In this document: one piece after another, positions 17,384 through 30,099 of the stretch
Layout of the letters: each line of letters begins with the position of its first letter
How positions within the stretch are numbered: the first letter of the stretch is position 1
Assembly: GCF_000818015.1 (NCBI RefSeq)
Contig: NZ_CP007511.1
Coordinates: forward strand, 868,001-932,000
Direction: 5' to 3'
Origin: Stutzerimonas balearica DSM 6083
GTDB taxonomy: Bacteria > Pseudomonadota > Gammaproteobacteria > Pseudomonadales > Pseudomonadaceae
Length of the DNA stretch: 64,000 bases
The notes under the pieces: model-generated
Seen by the model: the letters and a program-made list of their open reading frames with translations, nothing else
What the model was told of the DNA's origin: nothing
The model's database searches: none
Made by a program: the position numbers and the translations under genes

Positions 17384-17695
17384 ATGTACGCAGTTATCGT
17401 TACCGGCGGCAAGCAATACAAGGTTGCCGAAGGTGAGTTCCTCAAGATCGAAAAGCTCGAGATTCCGACTGGCGAGGCTGTCACTTTTGACCGCGTTCTG
17501 CTGGTCGGTAACGGCGAAGACGTGAAGATCGGTGCTCCGGTAGTGGAGGGTGCCAAGGTTACCGCTGAGGTGGTTGCCCAGGGCCGTCACGACAAGGTGA
17601 GCATCATCAAGTTCCGTCGCCGTAAGCACCACATGAAGCGTCAGGGCCACCGTCAGTGGTTCACTGAGGTCAAAATCACCGGTATCCAGGGCTAA
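17384..17695 (+). CDS. rplU: 50S ribosomal protein L21
   Basis: 103 residues, exact family length. Begins [18 protein letters not shown] and carries the C-terminal [22 protein letters not shown] signature region. Structural protein of the large subunit that binds 23S rRNA. The start is preceded by CGGAGAT; the frame is open further upstream, but that part belongs to the leader. rpmA follows 35 nt later. Confidence 0.97.
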   Translation: MYAVIVTGGKQYKVAEGEFLKIEKLEIPTGEAVTFDRVLLVGNGEDVKIGAPVVEGAKVTAEVVAQGRHDKVSIIKFRRRKHHMKRQGHRQWFTEVKITGIQG

Positions 17696-17730
17696 CAGGG
17701 CCTGGATCCCTACATAGGAGTATTGAGCTC

Positions 17731-19346
<1,616 letters not shown>

Positions 19347-19425
19347 AGAGGGTGAGCGCTGCTTCATGCGGTTCTGTGTGGGGCGCTTCCGGAGCTGAAT
19401 GTTTGCCGTCTGGGGAAGGCATGAA

Positions 19426-20544
19426 ATGCGGGACAAGGTGAGCGGCGCGCGGCGCTGGGTGGTGAAGATCGGCAGCGCCCTGTTGACGGCTGATGGTCGG
19501 GGCCTGGATCAGGCGGCGATGGCGGTTTGGGTCGATCAGATGGTTGCCCTGCGCGCGGCTGGTGTGGAGCTCGTGTTGGTGTCGTCCGGTGCGGTGGCTG
19601 CCGGCATGAGCCGCCTGGGCTGGACGGCGCGGCCAAAGGCAGTGCATGAATTGCAGGCTGCCGCCGCCGTCGGGCAGATGGGGTTGATTCGCGCCTGGGA
19701 ATCGAGCTTTGCGCGCTGTGAGCAGCAGACGGCCCAGATCCTCGTCACCCATGACGACCTGTCTGACCGCAAGCGCTACCTCAATGCGCGCAGCACGCTG
19801 CGCACGCTCATCGATCTGGGGGTCGTGCCGGTCATCAATGAAAACGACACCGTGGTGACCGACGAAATCCGCTTCGGTGACAACGACACCTTGGCGGCGC
19901 TGGTCGCCAACCTGGTCGAGGCGGACCTGCTGGTGATCCTGACCGATCGGGATGGCATGTTCGATGCCGATCCCAGGCTTAATCCGCATGCCGCCTTGAT
20001 CAGCGAAGCGCGAGCGGACGACCCTTCGCTGGACCTGGTTGCCGGTGGTACGGGCGGCGCCCTTGGGCGTGGAGGCATGCAGACCAAGCTGCGGGCAGCC
20101 CGCCTGGCGGCGCGTTCCGGCGCGCACACGGTCATCGTTGGTGGTCGCATCGAGCAAGTGCTGTCGCGCCTTAAGGCGGGCGAGCGCCTGGGCACCCTGC
20201 TGGCTCCCGAATGCAGCCGGCACGCCGCACGCAAGCAGTGGCTGGCCGGGCACCTGCAGACGCGGGGCACGCTTTCGCTGGATGCGGGTGCAGTGCGTGC
20301 TCTGAAGCAGGCGCATGGCAGCCTGCTTCCGGTGGGTGTGCGGGCTGTGGAGGGCGGCTTCAGGCGGGGCGAGATGGTTGTCTGCGTGGGGCCGGATGGT
20401 GTGGAGGTGGCGCGCGGGCTGGTCAACTACAGTGCCGCCGAGGCGGCGCGCATCATCGGGCGGCCATCTGATGAGATCGAGAGATTGCTCGGTTACGTTG
20501 ATGAGCCCGAGTTGGTGCATCGCGACAACATGATCCTGGTTTGA
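19426..20544 (+). CDS. proB: glutamate 5-kinase
   Basis: 372 residues from ATG 19426 ([17 protein letters not shown]), with GGGGAAGG upstream; an in-frame ATG nine codons earlier is less likely. Amino-acid kinase domain to about 260 ([61 protein letters not shown]) followed by a PUA domain ([15 protein letters not shown] ... [15 protein letters not shown]). First step of proline synthesis; feedback-inhibited by proline. Confidence 0.96.
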   Translation: MRDKVSGARRWVVKIGSALLTADGRGLDQAAMAVWVDQMVALRAAGVELVLVSSGAVAAGMSRLGWTARPKAVHELQAAAAVGQMGLIRAWESSFARCEQQTAQILVTHDDLSDRKRYLNARSTLRTLIDLGVVPVINENDTVVTDEIRFGDNDTLAALVANLVEADLLVILTDRDGMFDADPRLNPHAALISEARADDPSLDLVAGGTGGALGRGGMQTKLRAARLAARSGAHTVIVGGRIEQVLSRLKAGERLGTLLAPECSRHAARKQWLAGHLQTRGTLSLDAGAVRALKQAHGSLLPVGVRAVEGGFRRGEMVVCVGPDGVEVARGLVNYSAAEAARIIGRPSDEIERLLGYVDEPELVHRDNMILV

Positions 20545-20551
20545 GGTGATG

Positions 20552-21010
20552 ATGCGACGGCTGATCGTTGGTCTGGCGGGTTTGCTGATTGGGGCGCCGC
20601 TCATGGCGGAGGAGATCGGCTCGGTCGATACCGTATTCAAGTGGTTGGGGCCCAACCACAAAATCGTGGTCGAGGCGTTCGACGACCCGAAGGTGCGCGG
20701 GGTGACCTGTTATTTGTCGCGGGCCAAGACTGGCGGCATCAAGGGTGGTCTGGGGTTGGCTGAGGATCGTGCCGAGGCATCGATTGCCTGTCGCCAGGTA
20801 GGGCCGATCAGCTTTGTCGGCAAGCTCGAGGATGGCGAGGAGGTATTCAAGGAGCGGACCTCGCTGGTGTTCAAGACCATGCAGGTGGTGCGCTTCTTCG
20901 ATCAGTCGCGTAACACGCTGGTGTATCTCGTCTACAGCGATCGGGTCATCGAGGGTAGTCCGCAGAATGCGGTAACGGCGATTCCGATCCTGCCATGGGG
21001 GCGGCAATAA
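20552..21010 (+). CDS. CreA family periplasmic protein
   Basis: 152 residues with a signal peptide ([21 protein letters not shown]). Family blocks [37 protein letters not shown] and [32 protein letters not shown] text identify CreA. The function is unknown. Three in-frame starts (GTG 20546, ATG 20549, ATG 20552) compete; GAGG sits five bases before 20552, which I prefer. It begins just after the proB stop, so it is probably translated from the same transcript. Confidence 0.88.
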   Translation: MRRLIVGLAGLLIGAPLMAEEIGSVDTVFKWLGPNHKIVVEAFDDPKVRGVTCYLSRAKTGGIKGGLGLAEDRAEASIACRQVGPISFVGKLEDGEEVFKERTSLVFKTMQVVRFFDQSRNTLVYLVYSDRVIEGSPQNAVTAIPILPWGRQ

Positions 21011-21044
21011 TCGGCAGAGCTAGGGCTGCTGATTGATGGGCATG

Positions 21045-21071
21045 AAAAAACCGGCACTAGGCCGGTTTTTT
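21045..21071. terminator. bidirectional terminator between creA-like gene and rpsT
   Basis: AAAAAACCGGC, short loop, GCCGGTTTTTT: T runs on both strands, placed between two convergent genes. Confidence 0.85.
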
Positions 21072-21086
21072 CGGAGCATCAGTCCA

Positions 21087-21362
21087 TCAGGCAGCGGCTT
21101 GGCCGAGCGCCTTGATGTGAGCATTCAGACGGCTCTTGTGACGAGCGGCCTTGTTCTTGTGAATGATGCCCTTGTCAGCCATGCGGTCGATGACCGGAAC
21201 GGCAGCAGTGTAAGCGGTGCGGGCTTTTTCCAGGTCCTTGGCGTCGATCGCCTTGACCACATTCTTGATGTAGGTACGAACCATGGAGCGCAAGCTGGCG
21301 TTGTGGCTGCGACGCTTCTCAGCCTGAATTGCGCGTTTTTTGGCGGAAGGGCTGTTGGCCAC
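21087..21362 (-). CDS. rpsT: 30S ribosomal protein S20 (GTG start)
   Basis: 91 residues reading (M)[20 protein letters not shown] and ending [10 protein letters not shown]. Binds 16S rRNA early in 30S assembly. The start codon is GTG at 21360-21362, with GAGGAG seven to eight bases upstream; the frame continues open to 21677, but that part overlaps murJ and is not S20. Weak start codons are usual for rpsT (TTG in E. coli) and go with its translational autoregulation. Confidence 0.95.
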   Translation of the reverse strand: MANSPSAKKRAIQAEKRRSHNASLRSMVRTYIKNVVKAIDAKDLEKARTAYTAAVPVIDRMADKGIIHKNKAARHKSRLNAHIKALGQAAA

Positions 21363-21579
21363 CGTCGAACTCCTCGAAAACGTGGGGGTTGCAAAGCAAA
21401 TAAGGCCGCGAATCATGCCGATCCCGGTGAGGCTTGTCAAGCCTGCTGCCGGGGCGTCACGGCGCTGGCTGGACAGGCGGCTCAGGGCTAAACTCGCGCC
21501 CTCTTCGTGGGTCGTATGTGCGCCGCGCGGTCGCGCCTGCGCCTGCGTGCCCCCTGGTTCTTCTCGCCGAGTCAAACGA

Positions 21580-23127
21580 ATGACCGACACAGCCGGTAAA
21601 GGTGGCCTGTTGCGTTCCAGTGCGGTGGTCAGCGTCATGACCCTGCTGTCGCGTGTGCTGGGCATGGTGCGTGACATGGTAGTCGCGAGCTACTTCGGCT
21701 CGGGCGCCGCCGCCGACGCATTTTTCATTGCCTTCAAGATCCCCAACTTCCTGCGCCGGCTGTTCGCCGAGGGCGCCTTCGCCCAGGCATTCGTGCCGGT
21801 GCTGTCCGAGTACCGGGCCAAGCGCCCCCTGGCCGAGGTGAAGCAGCTGGTCGACCGTACGGCCGGCATGCTCACGTTGGTGCTTGCTTCGCTGACGGTG
21901 CTCGGCGTGCTGGCGGCGCCTTATGTGGTGATGATCTTCGCCCCGGGCTTTCATGACGATCCGGCGAAGATGGCGCTGGCCGGCGAGCTCTTGCGGATCA
22001 CCTTTCCCTACCTGCTGCTGATTTCGCTGACCGCGTTCACCTCGGGTGTGCTCAATAGTTACGGCTATTTCGCCGTGCCGGGATTCACGCCGGTGCTGCT
22101 GAACGTCTGCATGATCGGTTCGGCGGTCCTGCTGTCGCCGTATTTCGACGAGCCGATCATGGCACTGGCCTGGGGTGTGTTCATCGCCGGTTTTGCTCAG
22201 TTCGGCTTCCAGCTTCCCTACGTCGCCCGGCTGGGCCTGCTACCCCGGCCGCGGGTGCGGTTTGGCGACGAGGGCGTGCGGCGGATCATGCTGCTGATGG
22301 TGCCGGCGCTGTTCGGCGTCTCGGTCAGTCAGATCAATCTGCTGCTCGACACGGTGCTGGCCTCCTTTCTGGAAACGGGTAGCGTCTCCTGGCTCTACTA
22401 TGCCGATCGCCTGTCCGAGCTGCCGCTGGGTGCGTTCGGCATCGCGATCGGCACGGTGATTCTGCCGAGCCTGTCGCGTCAGCATGCCGGTGACGATCCC
22501 AAGGCTTTTTCCTCGACGCTGGACTGGGCGCTGCGCATGGTGCTGCTCGTCGGTGTGCCGGCCGCCCTGGCGCTGGGAATTCTTGCCGAACCTCTTATCG
22601 CCGGGTTGTTCTTCTACGGAGCGATGACCGAGCAGGCGGTGGTGCAGTCGGCCAACGCGCTGCAGGCTTATTCGCTCGGGGTGCTGGCCTTCATGCTGAT
22701 CAAGGTGCTGGCCCCTGGATTCTTCGCGCGACAGGATTTGAAGACGCCGGTGCGTGTGGCGATTACCTGCATGATCGCGAACATGGTGTTCAATCTTCTG
22801 CTGATCTGGCCGCTCAAGCACGTCGGACTGGCCCTGGCGACCTCCATGTCGTCGATGCTCAATGCCGGTCTGCTGTTCTGGGGGCTGTATCGCATCGGTG
22901 TCTATCGGCCACAGCGGGGCTGGCTGCTGTTCGGCTTGCGCCTGGCTGGCGGCTGTGCGGCGATGGTGGGTTTCGTCTACTGGCTGAATCCGCCCGCGGC
23001 CGAATGGTTCGTCTGGGGCTGGCAGCAGCGCGCCTGGCAACTGGCGCTGCTGGTCTGCGGCGGTATTCTGGCCTACGGGGCCGGGCTCGTGCTGCTGGGC
23101 TTGAGGCCTCGCCATCTGCGTCACTGA
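21580..23127 (+). CDS. murJ: lipid II flippase MurJ (MviN)
   Basis: 515 residues from ATG 21580 ([20 protein letters not shown]), about 14 membrane helices. The N-terminal block [18 protein letters not shown] and [21 protein letters not shown] text ([18 protein letters not shown]) are diagnostic. Flips lipid II across the inner membrane for peptidoglycan synthesis; essential. The frame is open upstream to 21340, but that overlaps rpsT. Divergent from rpsT, 217 nt apart. Confidence 0.95.
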   Translation: MTDTAGKGGLLRSSAVVSVMTLLSRVLGMVRDMVVASYFGSGAAADAFFIAFKIPNFLRRLFAEGAFAQAFVPVLSEYRAKRPLAEVKQLVDRTAGMLTLVLASLTVLGVLAAPYVVMIFAPGFHDDPAKMALAGELLRITFPYLLLISLTAFTSGVLNSYGYFAVPGFTPVLLNVCMIGSAVLLSPYFDEPIMALAWGVFIAGFAQFGFQLPYVARLGLLPRPRVRFGDEGVRRIMLLMVPALFGVSVSQINLLLDTVLASFLETGSVSWLYYADRLSELPLGAFGIAIGTVILPSLSRQHAGDDPKAFSSTLDWALRMVLLVGVPAALALGILAEPLIAGLFFYGAMTEQAVVQSANALQAYSLGVLAFMLIKVLAPGFFARQDLKTPVRVAITCMIANMVFNLLLIWPLKHVGLALATSMSSMLNAGLLFWGLYRIGVYRPQRGWLLFGLRLAGGCAAMVGFVYWLNPPAAEWFVWGWQQRAWQLALLVCGGILAYGAGLVLLGLRPRHLRH

Positions 23128-23174
23128 CTGCGATCAGCGCCGGTTTAAGCCTGTCCGCAGGGGTGGGGTCTGCG

Positions 23175-23180
23175 TATAAT
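23175..23180 (+). promoter_or_regulatory. -10 element TATAAT before ribF
   Basis: Perfect TATAAT 28 nt before the ribF start; no convincing -35 at 16-18 nt. It probably drives ribF-ileS-lspA-fkpB-ispH. Confidence 0.5.
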
Positions 23181-23208
23181 CGGCCACTTTTCAAGCAAGA
23201 AGTGCGGT

Positions 23209-24159
23209 ATGCAGCTGGTTCGTGGTCTTCACAACCTGCGCCCCCGACATCGGGGCTGCGTAGCTACCATCGGCAATTTCGACGGGGTGCATCGGGGGCA
23301 TCAGGCCATCCTTGCACGTCTGCGCGAGCGTGCGGCCGAATTGGGGCTGCCCAGCTGCGTGGTGATATTCGAACCGCAGCCGCGCGAGTTCTTTGCGCCG
23401 GACAAGGCGCCGGCCCGCCTCACCCGTCTGCGCGAGAAGCTGTGCCTGCTCGAGCAGCAGGGTATCGATCAGGTGCTCTGCCTGGCGTTCAACCGGCGGC
23501 TGCGCGAGCTCAGTGCCGCCGAGTTCGTGCAAGCGGTGCTGGTTGAGGGGCTGGCGGTACGGCACCTCGAGGTCGGAGACGACTTCCGCTTCGGGTGTGA
23601 TCGGGCGGGTGATTTCGATTTCCTGCTCCGGGCCGGAGCCGCCGAAGGGTTCAGCGTCGAGGCGGCGACCACGATCGAGGTGGACGGTCAGCGGGTCAGC
23701 AGTACACGGTTGCGTGAGGTGCTCGCCCGCGGCGATCTGCAGGCGGCCCAGGCGTTGCTCGGGCGCCCGTTCAGCCTGACCGGGCGGATCGTGCACGGTC
23801 AGAAACTCGGTCGCCAGCTCGGCGCCCCAACGGCAAACGTGCAACTCAAGCGCCGTAGTACGCCACTGAGCGGCGTGTACATGGTCAGCCTCGTGCTCGA
23901 CGGCTCGCCGCACCCCGGGGTGGCCAACATTGGCATGCGTCCCAGCGTCAGGAGTGACGGTCAGCCACACCTGGAAGTGCATCTGCTGGACCTGCAGGCC
24001 GATCTCTACGGCCGTCGCGTCCAGGTCGTGTTTCATCACAAGCTGCGCGACGAACAGCGTTTCGCCTCCCTCGAGGCGCTCAAGGCAGCGATAAGCGCCG
24101 ATATCGCCGCCGCCCGTGATTACTGGCGGGCTTCACTCTCCACCATGAGTCAGGACTGA
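23209..24159 (+). CDS. ribF: bifunctional riboflavin kinase / FAD synthetase
   Basis: 316 residues. N-terminal FMN adenylyltransferase domain with the nucleotidyl-transferase motif [13 protein letters not shown] and later [15 protein letters not shown]-terminal flavokinase domain with [24 protein letters not shown] and PHLEVHLLD. Converts riboflavin to FMN and FAD. First gene of a tight run; ileS starts one base after its stop. Confidence 0.96.
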   Translation: MQLVRGLHNLRPRHRGCVATIGNFDGVHRGHQAILARLRERAAELGLPSCVVIFEPQPREFFAPDKAPARLTRLREKLCLLEQQGIDQVLCLAFNRRLRELSAAEFVQAVLVEGLAVRHLEVGDDFRFGCDRAGDFDFLLRAGAAEGFSVEAATTIEVDGQRVSSTRLREVLARGDLQAAQALLGRPFSLTGRIVHGQKLGRQLGAPTANVQLKRRSTPLSGVYMVSLVLDGSPHPGVANIGMRPSVRSDGQPHLEVHLLDLQADLYGRRVQVVFHHKLRDEQRFASLEALKAAISADIAAARDYWRASLSTMSQD

Positions 24160-24160
24160 A

Positions 24161-26992
24161 ATGACCGATTACAAAGCGACCCTCAATCTGCCGTCCACGG
24201 CATTTCCGATGAAGGCCGGTCTGCCCCAGCGCGAGCCGGAGATTCTGCAGCGCTGGAACAGCATCGACCTGTATCGGAAGCTGCGGCAGATCGGCGAGGG
24301 CCGCCCCAAGTTCGTCCTGCACGATGGCCCGCCGTACGCCAACGGCAACATTCACATCGGCCATGCGGTGAACAAGGTCATCAAGGACATGATCGTCCGC
24401 TCCAAGACGCTGGCTGGCTTCGATGCTCCGTACGTGCCGGGCTGGGACTGCCATGGGCTGCCCATCGAACACAAGGTCGAGACCACCTTTGGCAAAAACC
24501 AGCCCGCCGAGCTGACCCGCGAACGCTGCCGCGCCTATGCCGCCGAGCAGATCGAAGGGCAGAAGGCCGACTTCATTCGTCTCGGCGTTCTGGGTGACTG
24601 GGACAACCCCTACAAGACCATGGACTTCGCCAACGAGGCCGGTGAAATCCGCGCGCTGGCCAAGATGGTTGAGGGTGGCTTTGTCTTCAAGGGGCTGAAG
24701 CCGGTCAACTGGTGCTTCGATTGCGGATCGGCGCTGGCCGAAGCGGAAGTCGAGTATCAGGACAAGAAATCCGATGCCATCGATGTCGCCTTCGATGTTG
24801 AGGACGCCGACAAGCTGGCCGCCGCGTTCGGCCTGGCCAGTCTGGCCAAGCGCGCCAGCATCGTCATCTGGACCACCACGCCCTGGACCATTCCGGCCAA
24901 CCAGGCGCTGAACGTGCATCCCGAGTTCGTCTATGCGCTGGTCGATACCGGCGAGCGCCTGCTGGTGCTGGCCGAGGAACTGGTCGAGTCCAGCCTGCAG
25001 CGCTATGGCCTGACCGGCGAAATCATCGCGCGTTGCGAAGGCAAGGCGCTGGAGCTGATCCGCTTCCGTCATCCGTTCTACGAGCGCTTCGCGCCGGTCT
25101 ATCTGGCCGATTATGTGGAAACCGGCGCCGGTACCGGCATCGTCCACTCCGCGCCGGCCTACGGCGAGGACGACTTCCGCTCCTGCAAGCACTACGGCAT
25201 GGAGAACGACGACATTCTCGGCCCGGTGCAGAGCAATGGCGTCTATGTCTCGGATCTGCCGTTCTTTGGCGGCCAGTTCATCTGGAAAGCCAATCCGGCG
25301 ATCGTCGAGAAGCTCGCCGAAGTCGGCGCGCTACTCAAGCATGAGTCGATCCAGCATAGCTACATGCACTGCTGGCGACACAAGACCCCGCTGATCTATC
25401 GTGCTACGGCGCAGTGGTTCGTGGGCATGGACAAGGTCGCCCACGACGGCAGTTCGCTGCGTCGCCGTGCGCTGGATGCCATCGAGCAGACCGAGTTCGT
25501 CCCGGCCTGGGGGCAGGCGCGTTTGCACGGCATGATCGCTGGGCGTCCTGACTGGTGCATCTCGCGCCAGCGCAACTGGGGCGTGCCGATCCCGTTCTTT
25601 CTGCACAAGGAAAGCGGCGAGCTGCACCCACGCACCGTCGAGCTCATGGAACAGGTCGCGCAGCGCGTCGAGCGCGAGGGCATCGAAGCCTGGTTCAAAC
25701 TCGACCCGGTCGATCTGCTTGGCGACGAGGCGGCGCAATACGAGAAGACCAATGACACCCTCGATGTCTGGTTCGACTCCGGTACCACCCACTGGCACGT
25801 GATGCGCGGCTCGCATCCCATGGGCCACGAGCAGGGGCCGCGTGCCGATCTCTATCTGGAAGGCTCCGACCAGCATCGCGGCTGGTTCCATTCCTCGCTG
25901 CTGACCGGCGCCGCCATCGATGGCCACGCGCCGTACCGCGGCTTGCTCACCCATGGTTTCACCGTGGATGAGAACGGCCGCAAGATGTCCAAGTCCCTCG
26001 GCAACGTGATCGCCCCACAGGAAATCACCGATAGTATGGGCGCCGATATCCTGCGTCTGTGGGTTTCGGCCACCGACTATTCCGGCGAGATGGCGGTTTC
26101 CAAGCAGATCCTGCAGCGCAGCGCCGATGCCTACCGGCGTATCCGCAACACCGCGCGCTTCCTGCTCTCGAATCTCGACGGCTTCGACCCGGCGCAGCAC
26201 ATGGTGCCGAACGATCAGCTGATCGCGCTGGACCGCTGGGCCATCGACCGTGCGCTGTTGCTGCAGCGCGAGATCGAAGAGGCCTACACGACCTACAAGT
26301 TCTGGAATGTCTATCAGAAAGTGCACAACTTCTGCGTGCAGGAGCTGGGCGGCTTCTATCTGGATATCATCAAGGACCGTCAGTACACCACGGGCGCCGA
26401 CAGTCTACCGCGGCGTTCCTGCCAGACTGCGCTGTACCACATCGCTGAGGCACTGGTGCGCTGGATCGCGCCGATCCTGGCATTCACCGCCGAAGAGATC
26501 TGGCAGTACCTGCCGGGCGAGCGCAACGAGTCAGTGATGCTCAATACCTGGTACGAAGGGCTTGCCGAACTGCCGGAAGGCTTCGAGCTGGGCCGGCCGT
26601 TCTGGGACAAGGTCATGGCGGTCAAGGCGGCGGTGAACAAGGAGCTGGAAAACCAGCGTAATGCCAAGGTCATCGGCGGCAACCTGCAGGCCGAGGTGAC
26701 GCTGTACGCTGAGCCGTCGTTGGTCACCGAACTGGCCAAGCTGGGCGGTGAGCTGCGTTTCGTGCTGATCACTTCAGCTGTCGACGTCGCGTCGTTGGCC
26801 GAGGCGCCTGCCGAGGCGGTGGAGAGTGAAATGCCCGGGCTCAAGCTGCTGGTCAGGAAGACGGCGCATGCCAAGTGTGGACGCTGCTGGCATCATCTGC
26901 CTGACGTTGGCGCCCACGCTGAGCATCCGGAAATCTGCGGCCGCTGCGTCGAGAATATCGAAGGTGCCGGTGAGGTGCGCCACTATGCGTGA
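24161..26992 (+). CDS. ileS: isoleucyl-tRNA synthetase
   Basis: 943 residues. Class I signatures: HIGH in [12 protein letters not shown] and KMSKS in [11 protein letters not shown]. The editing domain ([12 protein letters not shown]) and a C-terminal zinc-binding pair [12 protein letters not shown] ... ICGRCVENI are present. Charges tRNA-Ile and edits misactivated valine. Start [18 protein letters not shown] is the standard proteobacterial N-terminus. Followed by lspA 39 nt later. Confidence 0.98.
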   Translation: MTDYKATLNLPSTAFPMKAGLPQREPEILQRWNSIDLYRKLRQIGEGRPKFVLHDGPPYANGNIHIGHAVNKVIKDMIVRSKTLAGFDAPYVPGWDCHGLPIEHKVETTFGKNQPAELTRERCRAYAAEQIEGQKADFIRLGVLGDWDNPYKTMDFANEAGEIRALAKMVEGGFVFKGLKPVNWCFDCGSALAEAEVEYQDKKSDAIDVAFDVEDADKLAAAFGLASLAKRASIVIWTTTPWTIPANQALNVHPEFVYALVDTGERLLVLAEELVESSLQRYGLTGEIIARCEGKALELIRFRHPFYERFAPVYLADYVETGAGTGIVHSAPAYGEDDFRSCKHYGMENDDILGPVQSNGVYVSDLPFFGGQFIWKANPAIVEKLAEVGALLKHESIQHSYMHCWRHKTPLIYRATAQWFVGMDKVAHDGSSLRRRALDAIEQTEFVPAWGQARLHGMIAGRPDWCISRQRNWGVPIPFFLHKESGELHPRTVELMEQVAQRVEREGIEAWFKLDPVDLLGDEAAQYEKTNDTLDVWFDSGTTHWHVMRGSHPMGHEQGPRADLYLEGSDQHRGWFHSSLLTGAAIDGHAPYRGLLTHGFTVDENGRKMSKSLGNVIAPQEITDSMGADILRLWVSATDYSGEMAVSKQILQRSADAYRRIRNTARFLLSNLDGFDPAQHMVPNDQLIALDRWAIDRALLLQREIEEAYTTYKFWNVYQKVHNFCVQELGGFYLDIIKDRQYTTGADSLPRRSCQTALYHIAEALVRWIAPILAFTAEEIWQYLPGERNESVMLNTWYEGLAELPEGFELGRPFWDKVMAVKAAVNKELENQRNAKVIGGNLQAEVTLYAEPSLVTELAKLGGELRFVLITSAVDVASLAEAPAEAVESEMPGLKLLVRKTAHAKCGRCWHHLPDVGAHAEHPEICGRCVENIEGAGEVRHYA

Positions 26993-27031
26993 CCGGGCTC
27001 GCTGGACAGCATGCGTCACGGAGGGCGGGCG

Positions 27032-27535
27032 ATGACCGCACGCTTCGGCAAGCTCGCGTGGCTGTGGCTCAGTGTGCTGGTGATCGTGCTCGATCAGGCG
27101 ACCAAGCACTGGTTCGAGGCCAACTTCAGCCTGTATCAGAAAGCCGATGTAATCCCCGGTTATTTCGCCTGGACCTTGGCCTACAACACGGGCGCGGCCT
27201 TCAGCTTTCTCGCCGATCATGACGGCTGGCAGCGCTGGCTGTTCGCAGCTATCGCTATCGGCGTGAGCCTGGTGCTGGTGGTCTGGCTCAAGCGACTGAA
27301 GCCTGGCGAGACCTGGCTGGCCATTGCGCTGGCGCTGGTGCTCGGCGGTGCATTGGGCAATCTCTACGACCGCATGGTGCTCGGGCATGTGGTGGACTTC
27401 ATTCTTGTCCACTGGCAGAACCGCTGGTACTTCCCCGCATTCAACATCGCCGACAGCGCGATTACCGTCGGCGCCGTGATGCTGGCGCTGGACATGTTCA
27501 AGGGCAATAAAACCGGAGAAACGGCAAATGACTGA
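27032..27535 (+). CDS. lspA: lipoprotein signal peptidase
   Basis: 167 residues, four membrane helices. Catalytic aspartate motifs GNLYDRMVLGHVVDFI and FNIADSAITVG, plus NTGAAFSFL. Inner-membrane aspartyl protease that cuts prolipoproteins after lipidation. ATG 27032 has GGAGG seven bases before it; a start seven codons upstream is possible but weaker. The stop overlaps fkpB by 8 nt. Confidence 0.95.
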   Translation: MTARFGKLAWLWLSVLVIVLDQATKHWFEANFSLYQKADVIPGYFAWTLAYNTGAAFSFLADHDGWQRWLFAAIAIGVSLVLVVWLKRLKPGETWLAIALALVLGGALGNLYDRMVLGHVVDFILVHWQNRWYFPAFNIADSAITVGAVMLALDMFKGNKTGETAND

Positions 27536-27965
27536 CCAGCGCATCGGGCCGGACACGCAAGTCACCCTGCATTTCGCCCTCAGCCTGGAAAATGGCGAAG
27601 TGGTCGACAGTACGTTCGACAAGAAGCCAGCCACCTTCAAGGTGGGTGATGGGAGCCTGCTGCCTGGCTTCGAACAGCAGCTCTATGGGCTCAAGGCCGG
27701 CGACAAGCGCCAGTTCCGTATCGAGCCGGAGCAGGGCTTCGGTCAGCACAATCCGCAGAACCTGCAGACCATGCCGCGTAGCCAGTTCGAGGAGATGGAG
27801 CTTTCCGAGGGTTTGCTGGTCATCTTCAATGATGCAGCGAACACCGAGCTGCCTGGCGTGGTCAAGGCCTTCGACGAGCGTCAGGTGACTGTCGACTTCA
27901 ACCATCCTCTTGCGGGCAAGGCGCTGTCGTTCGAAGTCGAGATCTTCGACGTCAGGCCAGCCTGA
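27528..27965 (+). CDS. fkpB: FKBP-type peptidyl-prolyl isomerase FkpB (SlpA-like)
   Basis: 145 residues, cytosolic. FKBP core interrupted by a SlyD-like insert-in-flap: [40 protein letters not shown], then the flap and [21 protein letters not shown] at the end. Lacks the histidine-rich tail of SlyD. The lspA-fkpB-ispH order is typical of gammaproteobacteria. Its start lies inside the lspA coding end, implying translational coupling. Confidence 0.93.
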   Translation: MTDQRIGPDTQVTLHFALSLENGEVVDSTFDKKPATFKVGDGSLLPGFEQQLYGLKAGDKRQFRIEPEQGFGQHNPQNLQTMPRSQFEEMELSEGLLVIFNDAANTELPGVVKAFDERQVTVDFNHPLAGKALSFEVEIFDVRPA

Positions 27966-28015
27966 CCCGCCCGCCGGCGTGTCCGGCGAACTTTCCAGTG
28001 CGTGCCGAGACGACC

Positions 28016-28960
28016 ATGCAAATCAAACTCGCCAACCCCCGCGGCTTCTGCGCCGGCGTCGATCGCGCGATCGAGATCGTCAACCGTGCGCTGGAAGTGT
28101 TCGGCCCCCCGATCTACGTGCGCCACGAGGTGGTACACAACAAGTTCGTCGTCGAGGACCTGCGCGCCCGCGGCGCAGTGTTTGTCGAAGAGCTCGACCA
28201 GGTGCCGGATGACGTGATCGTGATTTTCAGTGCTCACGGGGTTTCCCAGGCCGTGCGCCTGGAAGCCGAGAGCCGCGGTCTGAAGGTTTTCGACGCGACT
28301 TGCCCACTGGTCACCAAGGTTCACCTCGAAGTAGCCAAGTACAGCCGCGAAGGACGTGAGTGCATTCTGATCGGCCACCAGGGCCACCCGGAGGTCGAGG
28401 GCACCATGGGTCAGTACGATGCGCGTAACGGCGGTGCGATCTATCTCGTCGAAGACGAGGCGGATGTGGAGCGTCTGCAGGTACGCAATCCCGAGGCGCT
28501 GGCCTTCGTCACGCAGACGACGCTTTCGATGGACGACACCAGTCGCGTCATCGATGCGTTGCGTCAGCGTTTCCCGTCGATTGGTGGGCCACGCAAGGAC
28601 GATATCTGCTACGCCACCCAGAATCGTCAGGACGCGGTCAAGCAACTGGCTGCCGAATGTGACGTGCTGTTGGTGGTCGGCAGCCCCAACAGTTCCAATT
28701 CCAACCGCTTGCGCGAATTGGCCGAGCGCATGGGCACCCCGGCCCATTTGATAGACGGAGCCGAGGACCTGGAGCGCAGCTGGTTTGCCACAGCAGAAAA
28801 GGTTGGCATTACCGCCGGTGCATCGGCCCCCGAGGTGCTCGTTCGCGGCGTCATCGAGCGCCTGATGCAGTGGGGGGCAACCGCCACCTCAGAATTGGAT
28901 GGGCGGCCGGAAAACGTGACGTTTTCGATGCCGAAGGAACTGCGTTTGAAAGCGCTCTAG
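28016..28960 (+). CDS. ispH: 4-hydroxy-3-methylbut-2-enyl diphosphate reductase
   Basis: 314 residues from ATG 28016 ([18 protein letters not shown]). The three cysteines that hold the 4Fe-4S cluster are in [14 protein letters not shown] and [18 protein letters not shown] and [10 protein letters not shown] are also typical. Last step of the non-mevalonate pathway, forming IPP and DMAPP. The stop codon overlaps that of the convergent fimT gene (CTAG shared). Confidence 0.97.
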   Translation: MQIKLANPRGFCAGVDRAIEIVNRALEVFGPPIYVRHEVVHNKFVVEDLRARGAVFVEELDQVPDDVIVIFSAHGVSQAVRLEAESRGLKVFDATCPLVTKVHLEVAKYSREGRECILIGHQGHPEVEGTMGQYDARNGGAIYLVEDEADVERLQVRNPEALAFVTQTTLSMDDTSRVIDALRQRFPSIGGPRKDDICYATQNRQDAVKQLAAECDVLLVVGSPNSSNSNRLRELAERMGTPAHLIDGAEDLERSWFATAEKVGITAGASAPEVLVRGVIERLMQWGATATSELDGRPENVTFSMPKELRLKAL

Positions 28961-29469
28961 AGCGCTTCGCATTCGTCGACGGCAACCACTGATACCCGCC
29001 CTGCATTGTTCAGTCGCAACTGGTAGCCCTTGCCGCCATCATTCGGGCACAGCGCCAAGGTACCCATTTGGTACGCTCCGCTGGTCAATGAAGCTCGACC
29101 GCTGGGGGTATAGCGGATATAGCTCTGCACGGGGGTGTTGCCGGTAAGAGAGACTCCCGTTCCGAGCGGTGCCAGCTCTCTGAGTACTCGCTCGGAAGCT
29201 TGCCAAATACCGTCATTATTCGTGTCGTGGAAAATGCGCCAGCCGTAGTGCCACTGGTTGCGCATCGGTGTCATTGACACGCTGCCGCCGGTACGAATCG
29301 CCTCCTGTCTTGCATAGGCCAAGCTTCCCCGCAGCGCGGACAGCGAGCCGGCAAGCTGCTGCTCGCGCCTGAGTTTGCTTGTGCCAGGTACCGCAATTAG
29401 CGCAACGATGCTGATTATCGAAAGTGTGACAAGTAACTCTACGAGACTAAGTCCCTTTGATGTATGCAT
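28957..29469 (-). CDS. fimT: type IV minor pilin FimT-like (GspH family)
   Basis: 170 residues from ATG 29469. Type III signal with cleavage KG|LSLVE (glutamate at +5), followed by the hydrophobic N-helix [16 protein letters not shown], then a GspH/FimT globular domain with the [17 protein letters not shown] pattern. FimT-type minor pilins bind DNA and help natural transformation in some species. The C-terminus has NNAGRVSVV rather than a clear GRxR DNA-binding motif. It lies on the minus strand, divergent from fimU and convergent with ispH; in P. aeruginosa the two pilins point the same way. Confidence 0.82.
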   Translation of the reverse strand: MHTSKGLSLVELLVTLSIISIVALIAVPGTSKLRREQQLAGSLSALRGSLAYARQEAIRTGGSVSMTPMRNQWHYGWRIFHDTNNDGIWQASERVLRELAPLGTGVSLTGNTPVQSYIRYTPSGRASLTSGAYQMGTLALCPNDGGKGYQLRLNNAGRVSVVAVDECEAL

Positions 29470-29601
29470 GGCGTCCTGCCTGTAGGTTGGTTTGGCGGCG
29501 AACTTCCGGTCGTCAGGCTTTCGCCTCCGGTCATCCGCCTCGTAATGAAATTCCAAACGGGCCAGAGAATACTGTCAGCGCATCTCAAGGGGAAGTTTTG
29601 C

Positions 29602-30099
29602 ATGCGGCGAAATCTAGGGTTTACCTTGACCGAATTAATGGTGACGGTAGCCATTCTGGCGGTGGTGTTAAGTGTGGCCGTGCCTGGGTTTGGCAGTCTG
29701 GTTCGCCAGAATCGGGCACAAACACAGTCCGGACTGTTGCTCAACGCCCTTAATCTGGCTCGAAGCGAGTCAATAAAACGGGGAGGGCAGGTAAGAGTCA
29801 CTTCCCTCAATAACGGGAACTGGCATGCTGGCTGGCGGATCTGGGTCGACAGGAATGGCAACACGAGTTTTGAAAATGGCGAGCTGATAAGGGTCTTTCC
29901 CGCCTTGAGTGGAGGCGCGACACTTACCTCGGCCGTAAATGAAGTTATCTTCAATGCGCAGGGTCGCCTCGACAGTGTCGCTGCCGGCGCCACTGCGGAG
30001 TTCGCTTATTCAATGCCGAGTCTAGAGTGCCGCGACGAGCGAATAATCAGTGTGAATGCCACTGGACGCGCTGCAGTCTCACGTAAGGAGTGTCAGTAA
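29602..30099 (+). CDS. fimU: type IV minor pilin FimU
   Basis: 165 residues from ATG 29602 with GGGGAAG upstream. Prepilin leader MRRNLG|FTLTELMVTVAILAVVLSVAVPGF with glutamate at +5, and a GspH-like globular domain (WHAGWRIWVDRNGN). One of the minor pilins that prime pilus assembly. The homologous minus-strand fimT shares the same WxWRI-type block, so the two are paralogs. Stop TAA shares one base with the pilV start. Confidence 0.88.
   Translation: MRRNLGFTLTELMVTVAILAVVLSVAVPGFGSLVRQNRAQTQSGLLLNALNLARSESIKRGGQVRVTSLNNGNWHAGWRIWVDRNGNTSFENGELIRVFPALSGGATLTSAVNEVIFNAQGRLDSVAAGATAEFAYSMPSLECRDERIISVNATGRAAVSRKECQ

Noticed and set aside
21033..21046. TTGATGGGCATGAA as a further FNR box
   Set aside because: Lies between convergent genes, with a poor second half-site and no start codon downstream at the right distance.
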